28,726 nt of DNA from Pseudomonadota bacterium (GTDB taxonomy: Bacteria > Pseudomonadota > Alphaproteobacteria > Rhizobiales > Xanthobacteraceae), in assembly GCA_023423415.1 (NCBI GenBank), contig JAFAFP010000169.1:1-28726 (forward strand), written 5' to 3'. Positions 4,911 to 12,585 of this stretch are shown piece by piece. The translations under genes and the position numbers were made by a program. Each line of letters begins with the position of its first letter. The first letter of the stretch is position 1. Below the pieces are notes generated by a model that saw only the letters and a list, made by a program, of their open reading frames with translations, ran no database searches and had not been told where the DNA came from.

Positions 4911-6811
4911 ACGCTTACGCCGGAAATCTCTTTGACCTTCGCCATTCTGTCGCGGTGCCCGCGTTGGGTCCGCATGGGCCTTACATCATCGACAGTTTCG
5001 CTGGCGGCGGTGGCGCGTCGACCGGAATCGAGCAGGCTCTTGGCCGCTCTCCCGATTATGCCATCAACCACAACGCGGCGGCTTTGGCGCTGCATGAGGC
5101 AAATCACCCCGAGACCATCCACCTCTCGGAAAACGTCTACAAGATTGATCCTCTCGATCACCTGCGCGGCAAGCATATCGGCCTCGCCTGGTTCTCCCCT
5201 GATTGCAAGCATTTCAGCAAAGCGAAGGGCGGCAAGCCAGTTGAGCGCAATATTCGCGACCTGTGCTGGATCATTCCCGGCTGGATCGAACGTATCCAGC
5301 AGAGCGGCGGCAAGGTGGACGTCGTCATCATGGAGAATGTCGAGGAGTTTAAGGACTACGGCCCGCTGATTCAAACCGAGAAGGGTTTGCGGCCCGATCC
5401 GGAGCGCAAAGGCCAGACCTACCAAAAGTGGTGCAAGAAGCTGCGCCAGCTCGGCGCGAAAATGGAAAGCCGCGAGATCCGTGGACGTGATTATGGTGCC
5501 ACGACCATCCGCAAGCGCCTCTTCGTCATCATGCGTTTCGACGGCCAGCCAATTGTTTGGCCAGAGAAGACGCATGGTGCGCCAGATGATGCCGACGTTA
5601 TCGCCGGGCGTAAGCTTCCGTGGCCGATCATGGCCGATGAAATTGATTGGAGCCTGCCGTGCCCTTCGATCTTCGATACGTCTGCCGAGATCTGGGAGAA
5701 GTTCGGAGTTCGGTCGGTGCGGCCGATCGCCGATGCCTCACAGGCTCGCGTCGCGCGTGGGTTTGATCGGTTCGTCCTCAAGGCAAAGCGGCCTTTCCTA
5801 GTCAATCTGACTCATGGCGGACGGATCGAAGATCTCGACGACAGCCTGAAGACAATTACGGGCGCACATCGAGGCGAAAAGGCGCTCATTTCCCCGTCCA
5901 TCCAGCGGTTCAATACCGGGGCGACCGGCGTTGCTATGGACGATCAGCTGCCGACGATCACGGCGAACAGCTACATCAAGCGTCCAGGCGGTGCGGCACC
6001 TCTCGGGCTGCTGGCGCCGGTTCTGACCTATGCTCAGCAGGGTGGCGCTTGCCGCTCTGTGGGCGGACAGTCGCATACCATCACGGCCAGCAAGAAAGAT
6101 CAGAACTCAGTTCTCGTCGGCTACATGGCTCAGGCCAACAATGACAGCCGGCGCCTCGGTGGCGTCAATCCGGGCCGACCGCTTGATGAGGCACTGTCGA
6201 CCGTGACCCAGACCGGCAGTCAGCAGCAACTGGTCTCCGCCTATATTGCGCGCGATTTCGGAACCTCGACAGGTCACAGCGTAACGGAGCCGTCCGCTAC
6301 CATCATGCCGGAAGGGCAGGGCAAGAGCCGTCTCATCATGCCTTATCTGCAATCATACTACGGGACCGGCGAGGGTGCCCGCGAGGATGACGCATGTCGC
6401 ACGATCACGACGCGTGACCGCTTCGGACACATTGAAGCGACCGTGGATGTCCCACCCTTCACTGAAGCGCAGGCCGCTCGGGCACGGCAGGTTGCGGACT
6501 TCCTACGGGCGCATGGTGTCTGGGATGAGCGCGAGTTCGTCACCATTGAAATCGACGGCGTGGTGTTCGTCGTTGTCGATATTGGTATGCGCATGCTCTC
6601 GCCGCGAGAGCTTTTCAACGCCCAGGGATTCCCGCGTCAATATCAGATCGATGGGTACTTTGATCGGTCACAGGGCGATGCGCCGGTATGGGTCGCGTTC
6701 TCGAAGGAAGTGCAGGTTTCCTGCGTCGGCAATAGTGTTTGTCCGCCGGTAGCGAAGGCGCTGGTCGCTGCGAACTGCGGCCACCTTGCAGTCACAGCGG
6801 TGGCAGCATGA
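4907..6811 (+). CDS. dcm: DNA cytosine-5 methyltransferase with repeat array
   Basis: 634 aa; the start ATG 4907 overlaps the previous stop. Motif I is IIDSFAGGGGASTG (28-40). The catalytic loop is FSPDCKHFSKAKGG with Cys100, using PDC in place of the common PC. Motif VI is ENVEEF (143-148), motif VIII TTIRKRLFVIM, motif IX-like LSPRELFNAQGFP and motif X CVGNSVCPPVAKAL. Between motifs VIII and IX lies an expanded region (~305-515) with six degenerate units. Each has a T-I/V-T/M core, at about 316, 350, 391, 432, 465 and 499. This is where target recognition normally sits. It would methylate cytosine in phage DNA, likely against host restriction. Longer than usual (350-450 aa) because of that array. 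Confidence 0.94.
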   Translation: MNAYAGNLFDLRHSVAVPALGPHGPYIIDSFAGGGGASTGIEQALGRSPDYAINHNAAALALHEANHPETIHLSENVYKIDPLDHLRGKHIGLAWFSPDCKHFSKAKGGKPVERNIRDLCWIIPGWIERIQQSGGKVDVVIMENVEEFKDYGPLIQTEKGLRPDPERKGQTYQKWCKKLRQLGAKMESREIRGRDYGATTIRKRLFVIMRFDGQPIVWPEKTHGAPDDADVIAGRKLPWPIMADEIDWSLPCPSIFDTSAEIWEKFGVRSVRPIADASQARVARGFDRFVLKAKRPFLVNLTHGGRIEDLDDSLKTITGAHRGEKALISPSIQRFNTGATGVAMDDQLPTITANSYIKRPGGAAPLGLLAPVLTYAQQGGACRSVGGQSHTITASKKDQNSVLVGYMAQANNDSRRLGGVNPGRPLDEALSTVTQTGSQQQLVSAYIARDFGTSTGHSVTEPSATIMPEGQGKSRLIMPYLQSYYGTGEGAREDDACRTITTRDRFGHIEATVDVPPFTEAQAARARQVADFLRAHGVWDEREFVTIEIDGVVFVVVDIGMRMLSPRELFNAQGFPRQYQIDGYFDRSQGDAPVWVAFSKEVQVSCVGNSVCPPVAKALVAANCGHLAVTAVAA

Positions 6812-7371
6812 CGATGCGCGAGCAGGAAATACGCGACCGCGAAAAGGCCCGTGTCGCGCGGCTGGAAGATATCGTCGGACGCTGCAAGGGCGACAAGTGG
6901 CGTTTCGATACGGATGGCGACCAGACGCATATCATCGCTCGGCGGTCTACAGGCGAGAGCGTCATCCTTGGCACGCTGTACGCGGACGCCCTGCCGGATG
7001 AAGTCGAACTCCTGACCGGCGCATTGGAGAACACCGCCCTTTTCTTGAAGCTGCGACAGCGAGCCATCCTTGCTTTCAGGAGCGGCCAAAGCGCGCCGCC
7101 GGATCAACAGCCAGCAACGCGCCTGCGTGACGGTGACTTCGCCGCGAACGCCGCCATCCTTTGTGCGGAACCGCTCTTTCATCGCTTTCTGGAGCGCCGA
7201 CAGCATCCCGCCGAGGCGCGGGCCATCCACAACAAGGAACATGCCGACACGGTCCTAAAAACCCTGATCGGCATCACCAGCAAGACGCAACTCAATCGTG
7301 AGGAACGGGCGCAGGCGGCGTTTATCGACCTGCGCACAGACTTCGAAAACTGGAAAGGGGGCCGGTCATGA
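6808..7371 (+). CDS. Hypothetical early protein, 187 aa
   Basis: Start ATG 6808 overlaps the stop of the methyltransferase gene; the frame upstream is only shadow. The N-terminus is a charged helix (MREQEIRDREKARVARLEDI). A central stretch suggests a small beta sheet (WRFDTDGDQTHIIARRSTGE) and later helices follow. No motif for catalysis or DNA binding is apparent. A short C-terminal helix region holds two adjacent segments KTLIGITSKTQLN and REERAQAAFIDLR that look like a paired helix. Overlapping starts on both sides make it a firm member of the early operon. Confidence 0.75.
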   Translation: MTMREQEIRDREKARVARLEDIVGRCKGDKWRFDTDGDQTHIIARRSTGESVILGTLYADALPDEVELLTGALENTALFLKLRQRAILAFRSGQSAPPDQQPATRLRDGDFAANAAILCAEPLFHRFLERRQHPAEARAIHNKEHADTVLKTLIGITSKTQLNREERAQAAFIDLRTDFENWKGGRS

Positions 7372-7661
7372 CGGGGATGTCGCCGGTTATCGAACAGCTA
7401 CAGGATTGCAGGACGGATGCGGAGCGGGCACGGTGGCTGCTCAACATCCCGACATTCATCTTCTATCGCGATCAGACGGCCATTTACCGCGTGCTGCGCC
7501 AGGTTGGTTTCGTTCGCGGCGAGCAACTCGTCGATCTTGAGATTTCGGCGCTAGTAACGGTGCGGGACCGCTTCGGGCGACTGCCGACCGACGTTCAGGA
7601 CATGCTGAACGGCGCCAGGACGTTCATGGAGACGCTGGCGCGGAAAGGCGGTGTGAAATGA
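7368..7661 (+). CDS. Hypothetical early protein, 97 aa
   Basis: ATG 7368 overlaps the previous TGA, and its own stop shares ATGA with the replication gene. It is a small mixed helical protein (VIEQLQDCRTDAERARWLL, LVTVRDRFGRLP). Placement directly before the replication initiator is reminiscent of helper proteins for replication, but the sequence gives no direct support. No membrane segment or signal peptide. Confidence 0.72.
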   Translation: MTGMSPVIEQLQDCRTDAERARWLLNIPTFIFYRDQTAIYRVLRQVGFVRGEQLVDLEISALVTVRDRFGRLPTDVQDMLNGARTFMETLARKGGVK

Positions 7662-8896
7662 GCAACGCACGGTTCTCAATCATACCCGCATGGATCGTCA
7701 CGGACCCTCGCCTTAAGGGCATTGACCTGAAGGTGCTGTGCCTCTTGGGGAGCTTCACCAATGCAGAAGGCTGGTGCCGTCGCAGTCAGGTTAAGATGGC
7801 AGATGAGCTCAACTGTGGCCGTTCCACGGTGCAGGGCTCGCTCAATCGGCTTTATGAAATCGGCGTTGTGGAAAAACGGATCGTTGAAAGCCGCGATGGT
7901 CGCGACTCCGCACACTACTATCGAGTCATCCATGACAGGGACGTTTCGAGCGATGCGATTGCTGCATGGCAAGCCGCTGCGATCGAGGAAAATGATCCTA
8001 ACTCAGACGCCAATGCAGACGCACCCCCTGCCACTATATCGGCAGGGGGTGCCGCCTCTGGGATGGCACCCCCTGCCATCTCTGGACCGGCACCTATTAA
8101 CGATACATCTCTAACGAACAATCTTAACGATCGAGAGAGAGCGCCTGCGCGCGGCAGTATGGGAGATGAGGAAGAAAATCCGAAAGCCGTGGAAGCTGCG
8201 TTCAAGCGGTTCTTCATCGGTTGGAAAACGGCGATCAGCGACAGCGAGCCGGAAGCTCGGAAGGAATGGCTGTCGCTTTCGTCTGATGAGCGTGGGTTGG
8301 CGCTGGAGCATTCGGAGGCGTATCAGGCTGCAGCGCTGTCGATCGGCCGGAAACACCTTTGCTCGGCGGCAAAGTACCTAAAGGAACAGCGCTGGACGAA
8401 GCTCTCGCAGCCCAAGCCGGTATCTCCTCAGGCCGAAAGCTCAGAAACATTCACGGTGTTCTCGCGAGCTGGTCGCGCCATGCTGATGTCAAAGCTGCTC
8501 CAGCCTATTCGGGCGTTGTCGCTCACACCGCTTGAACAGAATATCGTCGATCAGAAGCCCGAAAAAAGCGACCTAATCTGGCGCGACAAGAAGGAAAAGC
8601 AGGGCTGGCCTGAGGCCGTGCAGCTCATCGAGCGCAGGCGCTTCACGGTGATGAATCGGATTATCGAGATCAGTAAGGATTTCGAGAAGGTCGCCGTTGG
8701 TGGCGAGGTTTGGGAAGCATGGAAGCGCGCCTATGCGGAGCGCTGCTGGCCGTGGCCTGTTGCTCCTGAGGTGTTGGAGTTCGCGCAGTTCCCGCCATTG
8801 CCTGCCGATATTGTCGACCTCGACGAGGCCGTGTTCGTCGCAATCGAAAACTTCAAATATAGACTGAACGAGGGACGGAACGATGATGCAGCATAA
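7658..8896 (+). CDS. Phage replication initiator-like protein with embedded origin
   Basis: 412 aa. The N-terminus (residues ~5-95) is a winged-helix domain seen in phage replication initiators: FSIIPAWIVTDPRLKG, KVLCLLGSF, then SQVKMADELNCGRSTVQGSL and a wing (GVVEKRIVESRDGRD). A linker at ~108-165 is rich in Ala, Pro and Gly. Its DNA carries three 13-bp iterons (8020-8077) followed by an A/T-richer tract. This is the layout of lambda O, whose origin also lies inside its gene. The C-terminal part is helical and may contact a helicase or loader; no loader gene (lambda P or DnaC type) is seen. ATG 7658 overlaps the previous stop. Confidence 0.78.
   Translation: MSNARFSIIPAWIVTDPRLKGIDLKVLCLLGSFTNAEGWCRRSQVKMADELNCGRSTVQGSLNRLYEIGVVEKRIVESRDGRDSAHYYRVIHDRDVSSDAIAAWQAAAIEENDPNSDANADAPPATISAGGAASGMAPPAISGPAPINDTSLTNNLNDRERAPARGSMGDEEENPKAVEAAFKRFFIGWKTAISDSEPEARKEWLSLSSDERGLALEHSEAYQAAALSIGRKHLCSAAKYLKEQRWTKLSQPKPVSPQAESSETFTVFSRAGRAMLMSKLLQPIRALSLTPLEQNIVDQKPEKSDLIWRDKKEKQGWPEAVQLIERRRFTVMNRIIEISKDFEKVAVGGEVWEAWKRAYAERCWPWPVAPEVLEFAQFPPLPADIVDLDEAVFVAIENFKYRLNEGRNDDAA
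8020..8077 (+). repeat. Three 13-bp iterons, candidate replication origin
   Basis: The 13-mer GGCACCCCCTGCC occurs at 8020-8032 (first base C), inverted at 8041-8053, and direct at 8065-8077. Centres are 21 and 24 bp apart, close to two helical turns. An A/T-richer segment with TATTAACGATAC and CAATCTTAACG follows at about 8093-8135. Iterons plus a melting region inside the initiator gene is the known design of lambdoid origins. Confidence 0.68.
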
Positions 8897-9536
8897 GTTT
8901 GACGATATCTCTCGCCACGTCTCTCTAAAGGGGTTGCTTACGCTTGATCGCATCGCTGCGACGAACGAGCGGATCGCTTATGAGCGCGAATCGGCCTCTA
9001 AGATCAGGGCGCGCGGTGTCTCTGATTCGGGTTGGGTCATCGCTCAGGTAGACTATGGGCGGGAAAAGGCTGTTGAAAATGCCATGGTCGACGCAGGCAT
9101 TGAAGCGTGCGTGATCATGCGAATGGGACCTGAAAGAAGACGAAATCACCGTCTTCTGCCTGCGTCAGCGCTGCCTGTGTTCAATGGAATTGTGTTCGTT
9201 TACTGCGTCGCTGACGCCCACGCACTGCGGGGAATTCTGACTTTCCATCACGTCAAACGCATTATCATGGCGGGTGACTGTGCGGTGAAACTGACCGACG
9301 AAACCGTAAGCGAGTTCAAAAGGTTGGCTGAGAGCGGTCACTATGACCATAAGCGCCGATCAGATGGCTTTCGTAAAGGTGAGAAGGTTCGGATCGCCAG
9401 TGGTCCATTCGTCGGTTATGAGGTTTCCATTGATGCCTTTGGTGAGGCAGGAAGTGGTGACGCAGTAGTCACGATCAGCATCTTTGGGAAGCCGACAGTT
9501 TTCAACATGCCTCTTGTCATGTTGGAGAAAGTATGA
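8883..9536 (+). CDS. NusG-like transcription antitermination protein
   Basis: 217 aa. Residues ~49-128 match the NusG N-terminal (NGN) fold: GWVIAQVDYGREKAVENAM, then PVFNGIVFVYCVADA and VKRIIMAG. Residues ~162-188 hold a KOW element (FRKGEKVRIASGPFVGYEV). The order NGN-KOW is that of NusG/RfaH, which bind RNA polymerase clamp helices and reduce pausing or termination. A ~45-residue N-terminal extension is extra. It is the last long gene of the early operon and precedes the late packaging genes, the slot of lambda Q, so I infer it licenses late transcription. ATG 8883 lies within the last codons of the previous gene (14-nt overlap), with GAGGGA upstream; ATG 8886 is an alternative start. Confidence 0.88.
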   Translation: MMQHKFDDISRHVSLKGLLTLDRIAATNERIAYERESASKIRARGVSDSGWVIAQVDYGREKAVENAMVDAGIEACVIMRMGPERRRNHRLLPASALPVFNGIVFVYCVADAHALRGILTFHHVKRIIMAGDCAVKLTDETVSEFKRLAESGHYDHKRRSDGFRKGEKVRIASGPFVGYEVSIDAFGEAGSGDAVVTISIFGKPTVFNMPLVMLEKV

Positions 9537-9604
9537 GTACAAATCTGCCCATGGTCGATCCGGTTCTTAGTGACGTTCAATCGCGCGCCCGGACCCAGCC
9601 CTGA
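9533..9604 (+). CDS. Possible 23-codon mini-gene
   Basis: ATG 9533 overlaps the stop of the NusG-like gene in the same ATGA manner as the rest of the operon and reads 23 codons (MSTNLPMVDPVLSDVQSRAR...). Size is too small to judge. It may be the remnant or leader end of the operon. Confidence 0.3.
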   Translation: MSTNLPMVDPVLSDVQSRARTQP

Positions 9605-9701
9605 CAGTCTCCAAACCGAGACACCGATTCAGGGTCAGTGCTACAGCTATGCGACGATGAATGACAGGGCGGCCAGATGGTCGCCTTTTTGCATTGTGGG
9701 T

Positions 9702-10070
9702 ATGGGCAGACTTACCACTCTCAAATCACGGATCGGCAAGCTGCCGCCTCGTCTCGGGCCAATGCCTGGTGATGAGCAGGCTCGACTGAAAGAGCGAGAC
9801 AGCAACGTTTCGTGGCGAGCATGGTACGGCCTAGAACGATGGAAGCGGCTTCGAAAGAAGGTTTGGCTACGCGACCTGTACACATGCCAGAAGACTGGGG
9901 TGATGTGCATTGGCACTTATCCTGCCCCCAACAGCCCTGTAGCTGACCACAAGATACCGCATCGTGGCGATCCGGTTCTCTTCTGGGATGAGAACAATCT
10001 CGAAACGGTGAGCAAAGCTTACCACGACAGTCAGAAGCAAAAAGAGGAGCGGTCGCGAGACCGATGGTGA
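9702..10070 (+). CDS. HNH endonuclease of the packaging module
   Basis: 122 aa. The C-terminal half has the HNH signature: VADHKIPHRGDPVLFW (His83), ENNLETVSKAYHDS (Asn98/99, His108). Phage HNH proteins next to terminase genes are known partners of the large terminase in cleaving cos DNA. Common members have Zn-binding Cys pairs (CxxC and LCKxCH). Here the corresponding places read CQKTG and TVSKAYH, so only one Cys remains and metal structure support must differ. Start 9702 was chosen since MGRLTTLKSRIGKLPPRLG is the usual family beginning; the longer frame from 9570 lacks a sensible start and has no conserved N-terminus. No strong Shine-Dalgarno. Confidence 0.88.
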   Translation: MGRLTTLKSRIGKLPPRLGPMPGDEQARLKERDSNVSWRAWYGLERWKRLRKKVWLRDLYTCQKTGVMCIGTYPAPNSPVADHKIPHRGDPVLFWDENNLETVSKAYHDSQKQKEERSRDRW

Positions 10071-10345
10071 AGCGATGGCTCTGATCAGTAGGTCGCGGCG
10101 CAATCGAACGAGTGAGTGCCCTTGGCTTTGGTATCGAGGCTACTTGGCAAGCCACCGAGACAGCGGCGGACAGAACATCAAGGTCAGAACCAAGTTTCAC
10201 CTGCCTCTGGGACACATCCTGATCTTTGACCACCCATCCCAGCGAAGAAACCGGAAGGTCTAAGCAGGGGGGCGGTCGAAAGTCTGGAAGGCCTCCTCCT
10301 TCCCCACCCGCGCCCCTCTCACGCACACAATTTTTTTCGAGCGCC
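10071..10345 (+). other. Intergenic gap between HNH and TerS, possible cos region
   Basis: 275 bp without a convincing gene. A 62-codon frame (10075-10263) has no recognisable content. The right half is C/T-rich with GGAAGG...CCTTCC symmetry (10288-10305) and a T7 run at 10331-10337. In many cos phages the packaging site lies between the HNH gene and terS, so this is the likeliest cos location, but I cannot identify it from sequence. Confidence 0.35.
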
Positions 10346-10822
10346 ATGGATTTTGACCTCTTCGGCAACCCTCTGGATAACGATGACCCAAAGCTTGGTC
10401 GCCCAGAGCATCAGCCCACGGAAGAAAACATCATATTTGTCATGGTGTTACTGGCAGCAGGCCAAACCAATAAAGAGGTCGCTGCGCAGCTGGGTCTCTC
10501 TGTGCCGACTTTTCGGAAACATTATTTGCACTTGATCAAGCATCGCGACCGGATGCTCGAAAGACTGAAAACGAAACTGCGGGTCGAGCAGATCAAGCTT
10601 GGGATATCCGGAAACGCCTCTGCGTTGAACGCGGCGCTGACGATGTTGGACAAGGTCAGTGCCGACGCAGCGGAAGCAAAGTTCCGAGGTCGTGAAAAAC
10701 CGAAACAGGAGAAGACGAAGAAGCTTGGGAAGAAGGAAGAGCGGCAAATCGCGGCCCAAGGGGTCTCTGGGAAGTTTGCTCCACCATCCGCACCCAAGTT
10801 GATCGTCGATAATAGGAAATGA
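10346..10822 (+). CDS. terS: Terminase small subunit-like protein
   Basis: 158 aa. Begins MDFDLFGNP, a typical opening for this group. Residues ~22-60 hold an HTH: IIFVMVLLAAGQTNKEVA, QLGLSVPTFRKHY. A central helix region (RDRMLERLKTKLRVEQIK) would form the oligomer core, and the basic C-terminus (EKTKKLGKKEE) could contact the large subunit. It would recognise phage DNA and start packaging with TerL. ATG 10346 was preferred to an upstream TTG (10226) whose extension is Pro/Ser-rich low complexity. The stop overlaps the TerL ATG by ATGA. Confidence 0.78.
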   Translation: MDFDLFGNPLDNDDPKLGRPEHQPTEENIIFVMVLLAAGQTNKEVAAQLGLSVPTFRKHYLHLIKHRDRMLERLKTKLRVEQIKLGISGNASALNAALTMLDKVSADAAEAKFRGREKPKQEKTKKLGKKEERQIAAQGVSGKFAPPSAPKLIVDNRK

Positions 10823-12585
10823 AGTGGTCAACGGCTTGCACGGACTGGGAAGAGAGAATCGTCAATCGCCGGTCCCTCATCGCGTTTGACCCGCTGTTTC
10901 CAGATGAGGCAGAAGCCGCTCTGGAGGTTTTCAAGTCTCTGCGGATCGTTGATGTCCCCGGGCAACCGACTTTCGGCGAAGCGTGTGAGCAATATGTCTT
11001 CGACTTCGTCAAGGCCATCTTCGGAGCATACGATGCAGAGAGCGGCCAGCGGCTGATTGAGGAATTCTTCCTCCTGATCTCGAAGAAGAACATCAAAAGT
11101 ACCCTTGCAGCTGGCATCATGCTGACGGCACTCATTCGTAACTGGAGACACTCGCAGGAGCTGCTCATCCTTGCTCCGACGCAGGAGATCGCGGGAAACT
11201 CGTTCGGGCCTGCGGCTGACATGGTCGAGGCTGATCCGGACCTGCTTGTGTTCCTGGACGTCAATCGGAACCTGAAGAAGATAACACACCTCAGAACCAA
11301 AGCTGTTCTGAAGGTGATATCGGCAGACTCGAAGACATCATCCGGTAAGAAGGCCGCATTCGTTTTGATCGAGGAGCTTTGGCTCTTTGGCAAGCAGGCC
11401 GGCGCTTCATCCATGCTGCAAGAAGCAACCGGCGGTCTCATATCGAGGCCAGAGGGCTTTGTGATCTACATCACAACACAGTCTGATGAGCCACCTGAAG
11501 GGGTGTTTAAGGAAAAGCTGGACTACTTCCGGGACGTTCGGGATGGGAAAATCGACGATCCGCGTAGCGTGCCGGTTCTGTACGAGTTTCCCGACGAGAT
11601 GATCGAGGACAAATCGTACCTCGATCCCGCCAATTTCTACATAACCAACCCGAATATGGGTCGGTCGGTTCGTCAGGATTGGTTGGAGAGAAAGCTGGTT
11701 AAGGTCCAGTCGGGCGACGACGAGGAGGGCGACACGATACAGTCGTTTCTCGCGAAGCACCTCAATGTTCAAATCGGGATGCGCAACCGCTCAAATAGAT
11801 GGGCAGGCGCCTCGTTGTGGGTTTCTGGGACTGACAAGGATCTGTCCACCCTCAAGCACATGGAGGCGTTCAAGGAAATCGTCCGCCGTTGCGAGTGCGT
11901 CGTGATTGGCATTGACGGCGGCGGTCTGGATGACCTTTTCGGCTTCTCTGCCGTGGGGCGTGAGCCTGGACAGATTGAAGTCGAGGTTGAGATAGATGGC
12001 GAAAAGCGCCGCGTCTCTATGGCGAGGTGGCTTTCGTGGTCGCATGCCTGGTGTGACGATGGCCTGCTCAGAACGCGGAAAAAGATAGCGCCAAAGCTGC
12101 TGGATCTTAAAGCGGAGGGCTCCGTCACAATCGTCAAAGATGGCTTGAGCGATATGGCGGAGATCGTGCAGCACATCGACTACGTCAAGCAGCAAAACAA
12201 GCTTGGTGGCGTTTCCGTTGATCCTGCTGGCCTCGGGGATTTCATTGACATCCTCTCCGGCATTGATGTGACCATCGAAAACAACCTCCTTGTCGGCGCA
12301 CCGCAGGGCATCGGCATGATGAACGCAATCAAGACTGTCGAACGGCGCCTTAAAAGCGGTCTATTCCGCCATGCTGGCGGGCTGTTGATGGAATGGTGTG
12401 TTTCAAACCTGAAAATTGAGCCGACTGCGACTGCCATCAGGGCCACAAAGCAGACGGCCGGAGACGCAAAAATCGACCCAGCGACCGCACTTTTTAACGC
12501 GGCAACCCTGATGGGTCGAAATCCTGAGCCATTTACTGCCGACGCAGGGATGGATGATTATTTCCGAGAGATGGCAGGTGGCTAG
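10819..12585 (+). CDS. terL: Terminase large subunit
   Basis: 588 aa packaging motor. The ATPase part has a degenerate Walker A (SKKNIKST, ~88-95), the adenine/arginine region LILAPTQEIA, and a Walker B followed by a catalytic acid in AAFVLIEELWLFG (~179-191; E-E in place of the frequent D-E). SRPEGFVIYITTQSDEP is the coupling motif III. The C-terminal RNaseH-like nuclease shows GIDGGGLDD with Asp366 and Asp371/372, and a later VSVDPAGLGD (Asp468). It would bind procapsid portal and cut and translocate DNA. Start is ATG 10819 overlapping terS. The portal follows with a GTG start overlapping the TAG stop. Confidence 0.95.
   Translation: MKWSTACTDWEERIVNRRSLIAFDPLFPDEAEAALEVFKSLRIVDVPGQPTFGEACEQYVFDFVKAIFGAYDAESGQRLIEEFFLLISKKNIKSTLAAGIMLTALIRNWRHSQELLILAPTQEIAGNSFGPAADMVEADPDLLVFLDVNRNLKKITHLRTKAVLKVISADSKTSSGKKAAFVLIEELWLFGKQAGASSMLQEATGGLISRPEGFVIYITTQSDEPPEGVFKEKLDYFRDVRDGKIDDPRSVPVLYEFPDEMIEDKSYLDPANFYITNPNMGRSVRQDWLERKLVKVQSGDDEEGDTIQSFLAKHLNVQIGMRNRSNRWAGASLWVSGTDKDLSTLKHMEAFKEIVRRCECVVIGIDGGGLDDLFGFSAVGREPGQIEVEVEIDGEKRRVSMARWLSWSHAWCDDGLLRTRKKIAPKLLDLKAEGSVTIVKDGLSDMAEIVQHIDYVKQQNKLGGVSVDPAGLGDFIDILSGIDVTIENNLLVGAPQGIGMMNAIKTVERRLKSGLFRHAGGLLMEWCVSNLKIEPTATAIRATKQTAGDAKIDPATALFNAATLMGRNPEPFTADAGMDDYFREMAGG

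Noticed and set aside
4877..5575. 232-codon leftward frame inside the C5 methyltransferase
   Set aside because: It is antisense to a gene with clear motifs I-X; long antisense frames are common at high GC.
9570..9701. N-terminal extension of the HNH gene from GTG 9570
   Set aside because: The family normally begins near MGRL; the extra 44 residues show no conserved pattern.
10075..10263. 62-codon frame between HNH and TerS
   Set aside because: No motif, no clear ribosome-binding site, and it lies where a cos site would be expected.
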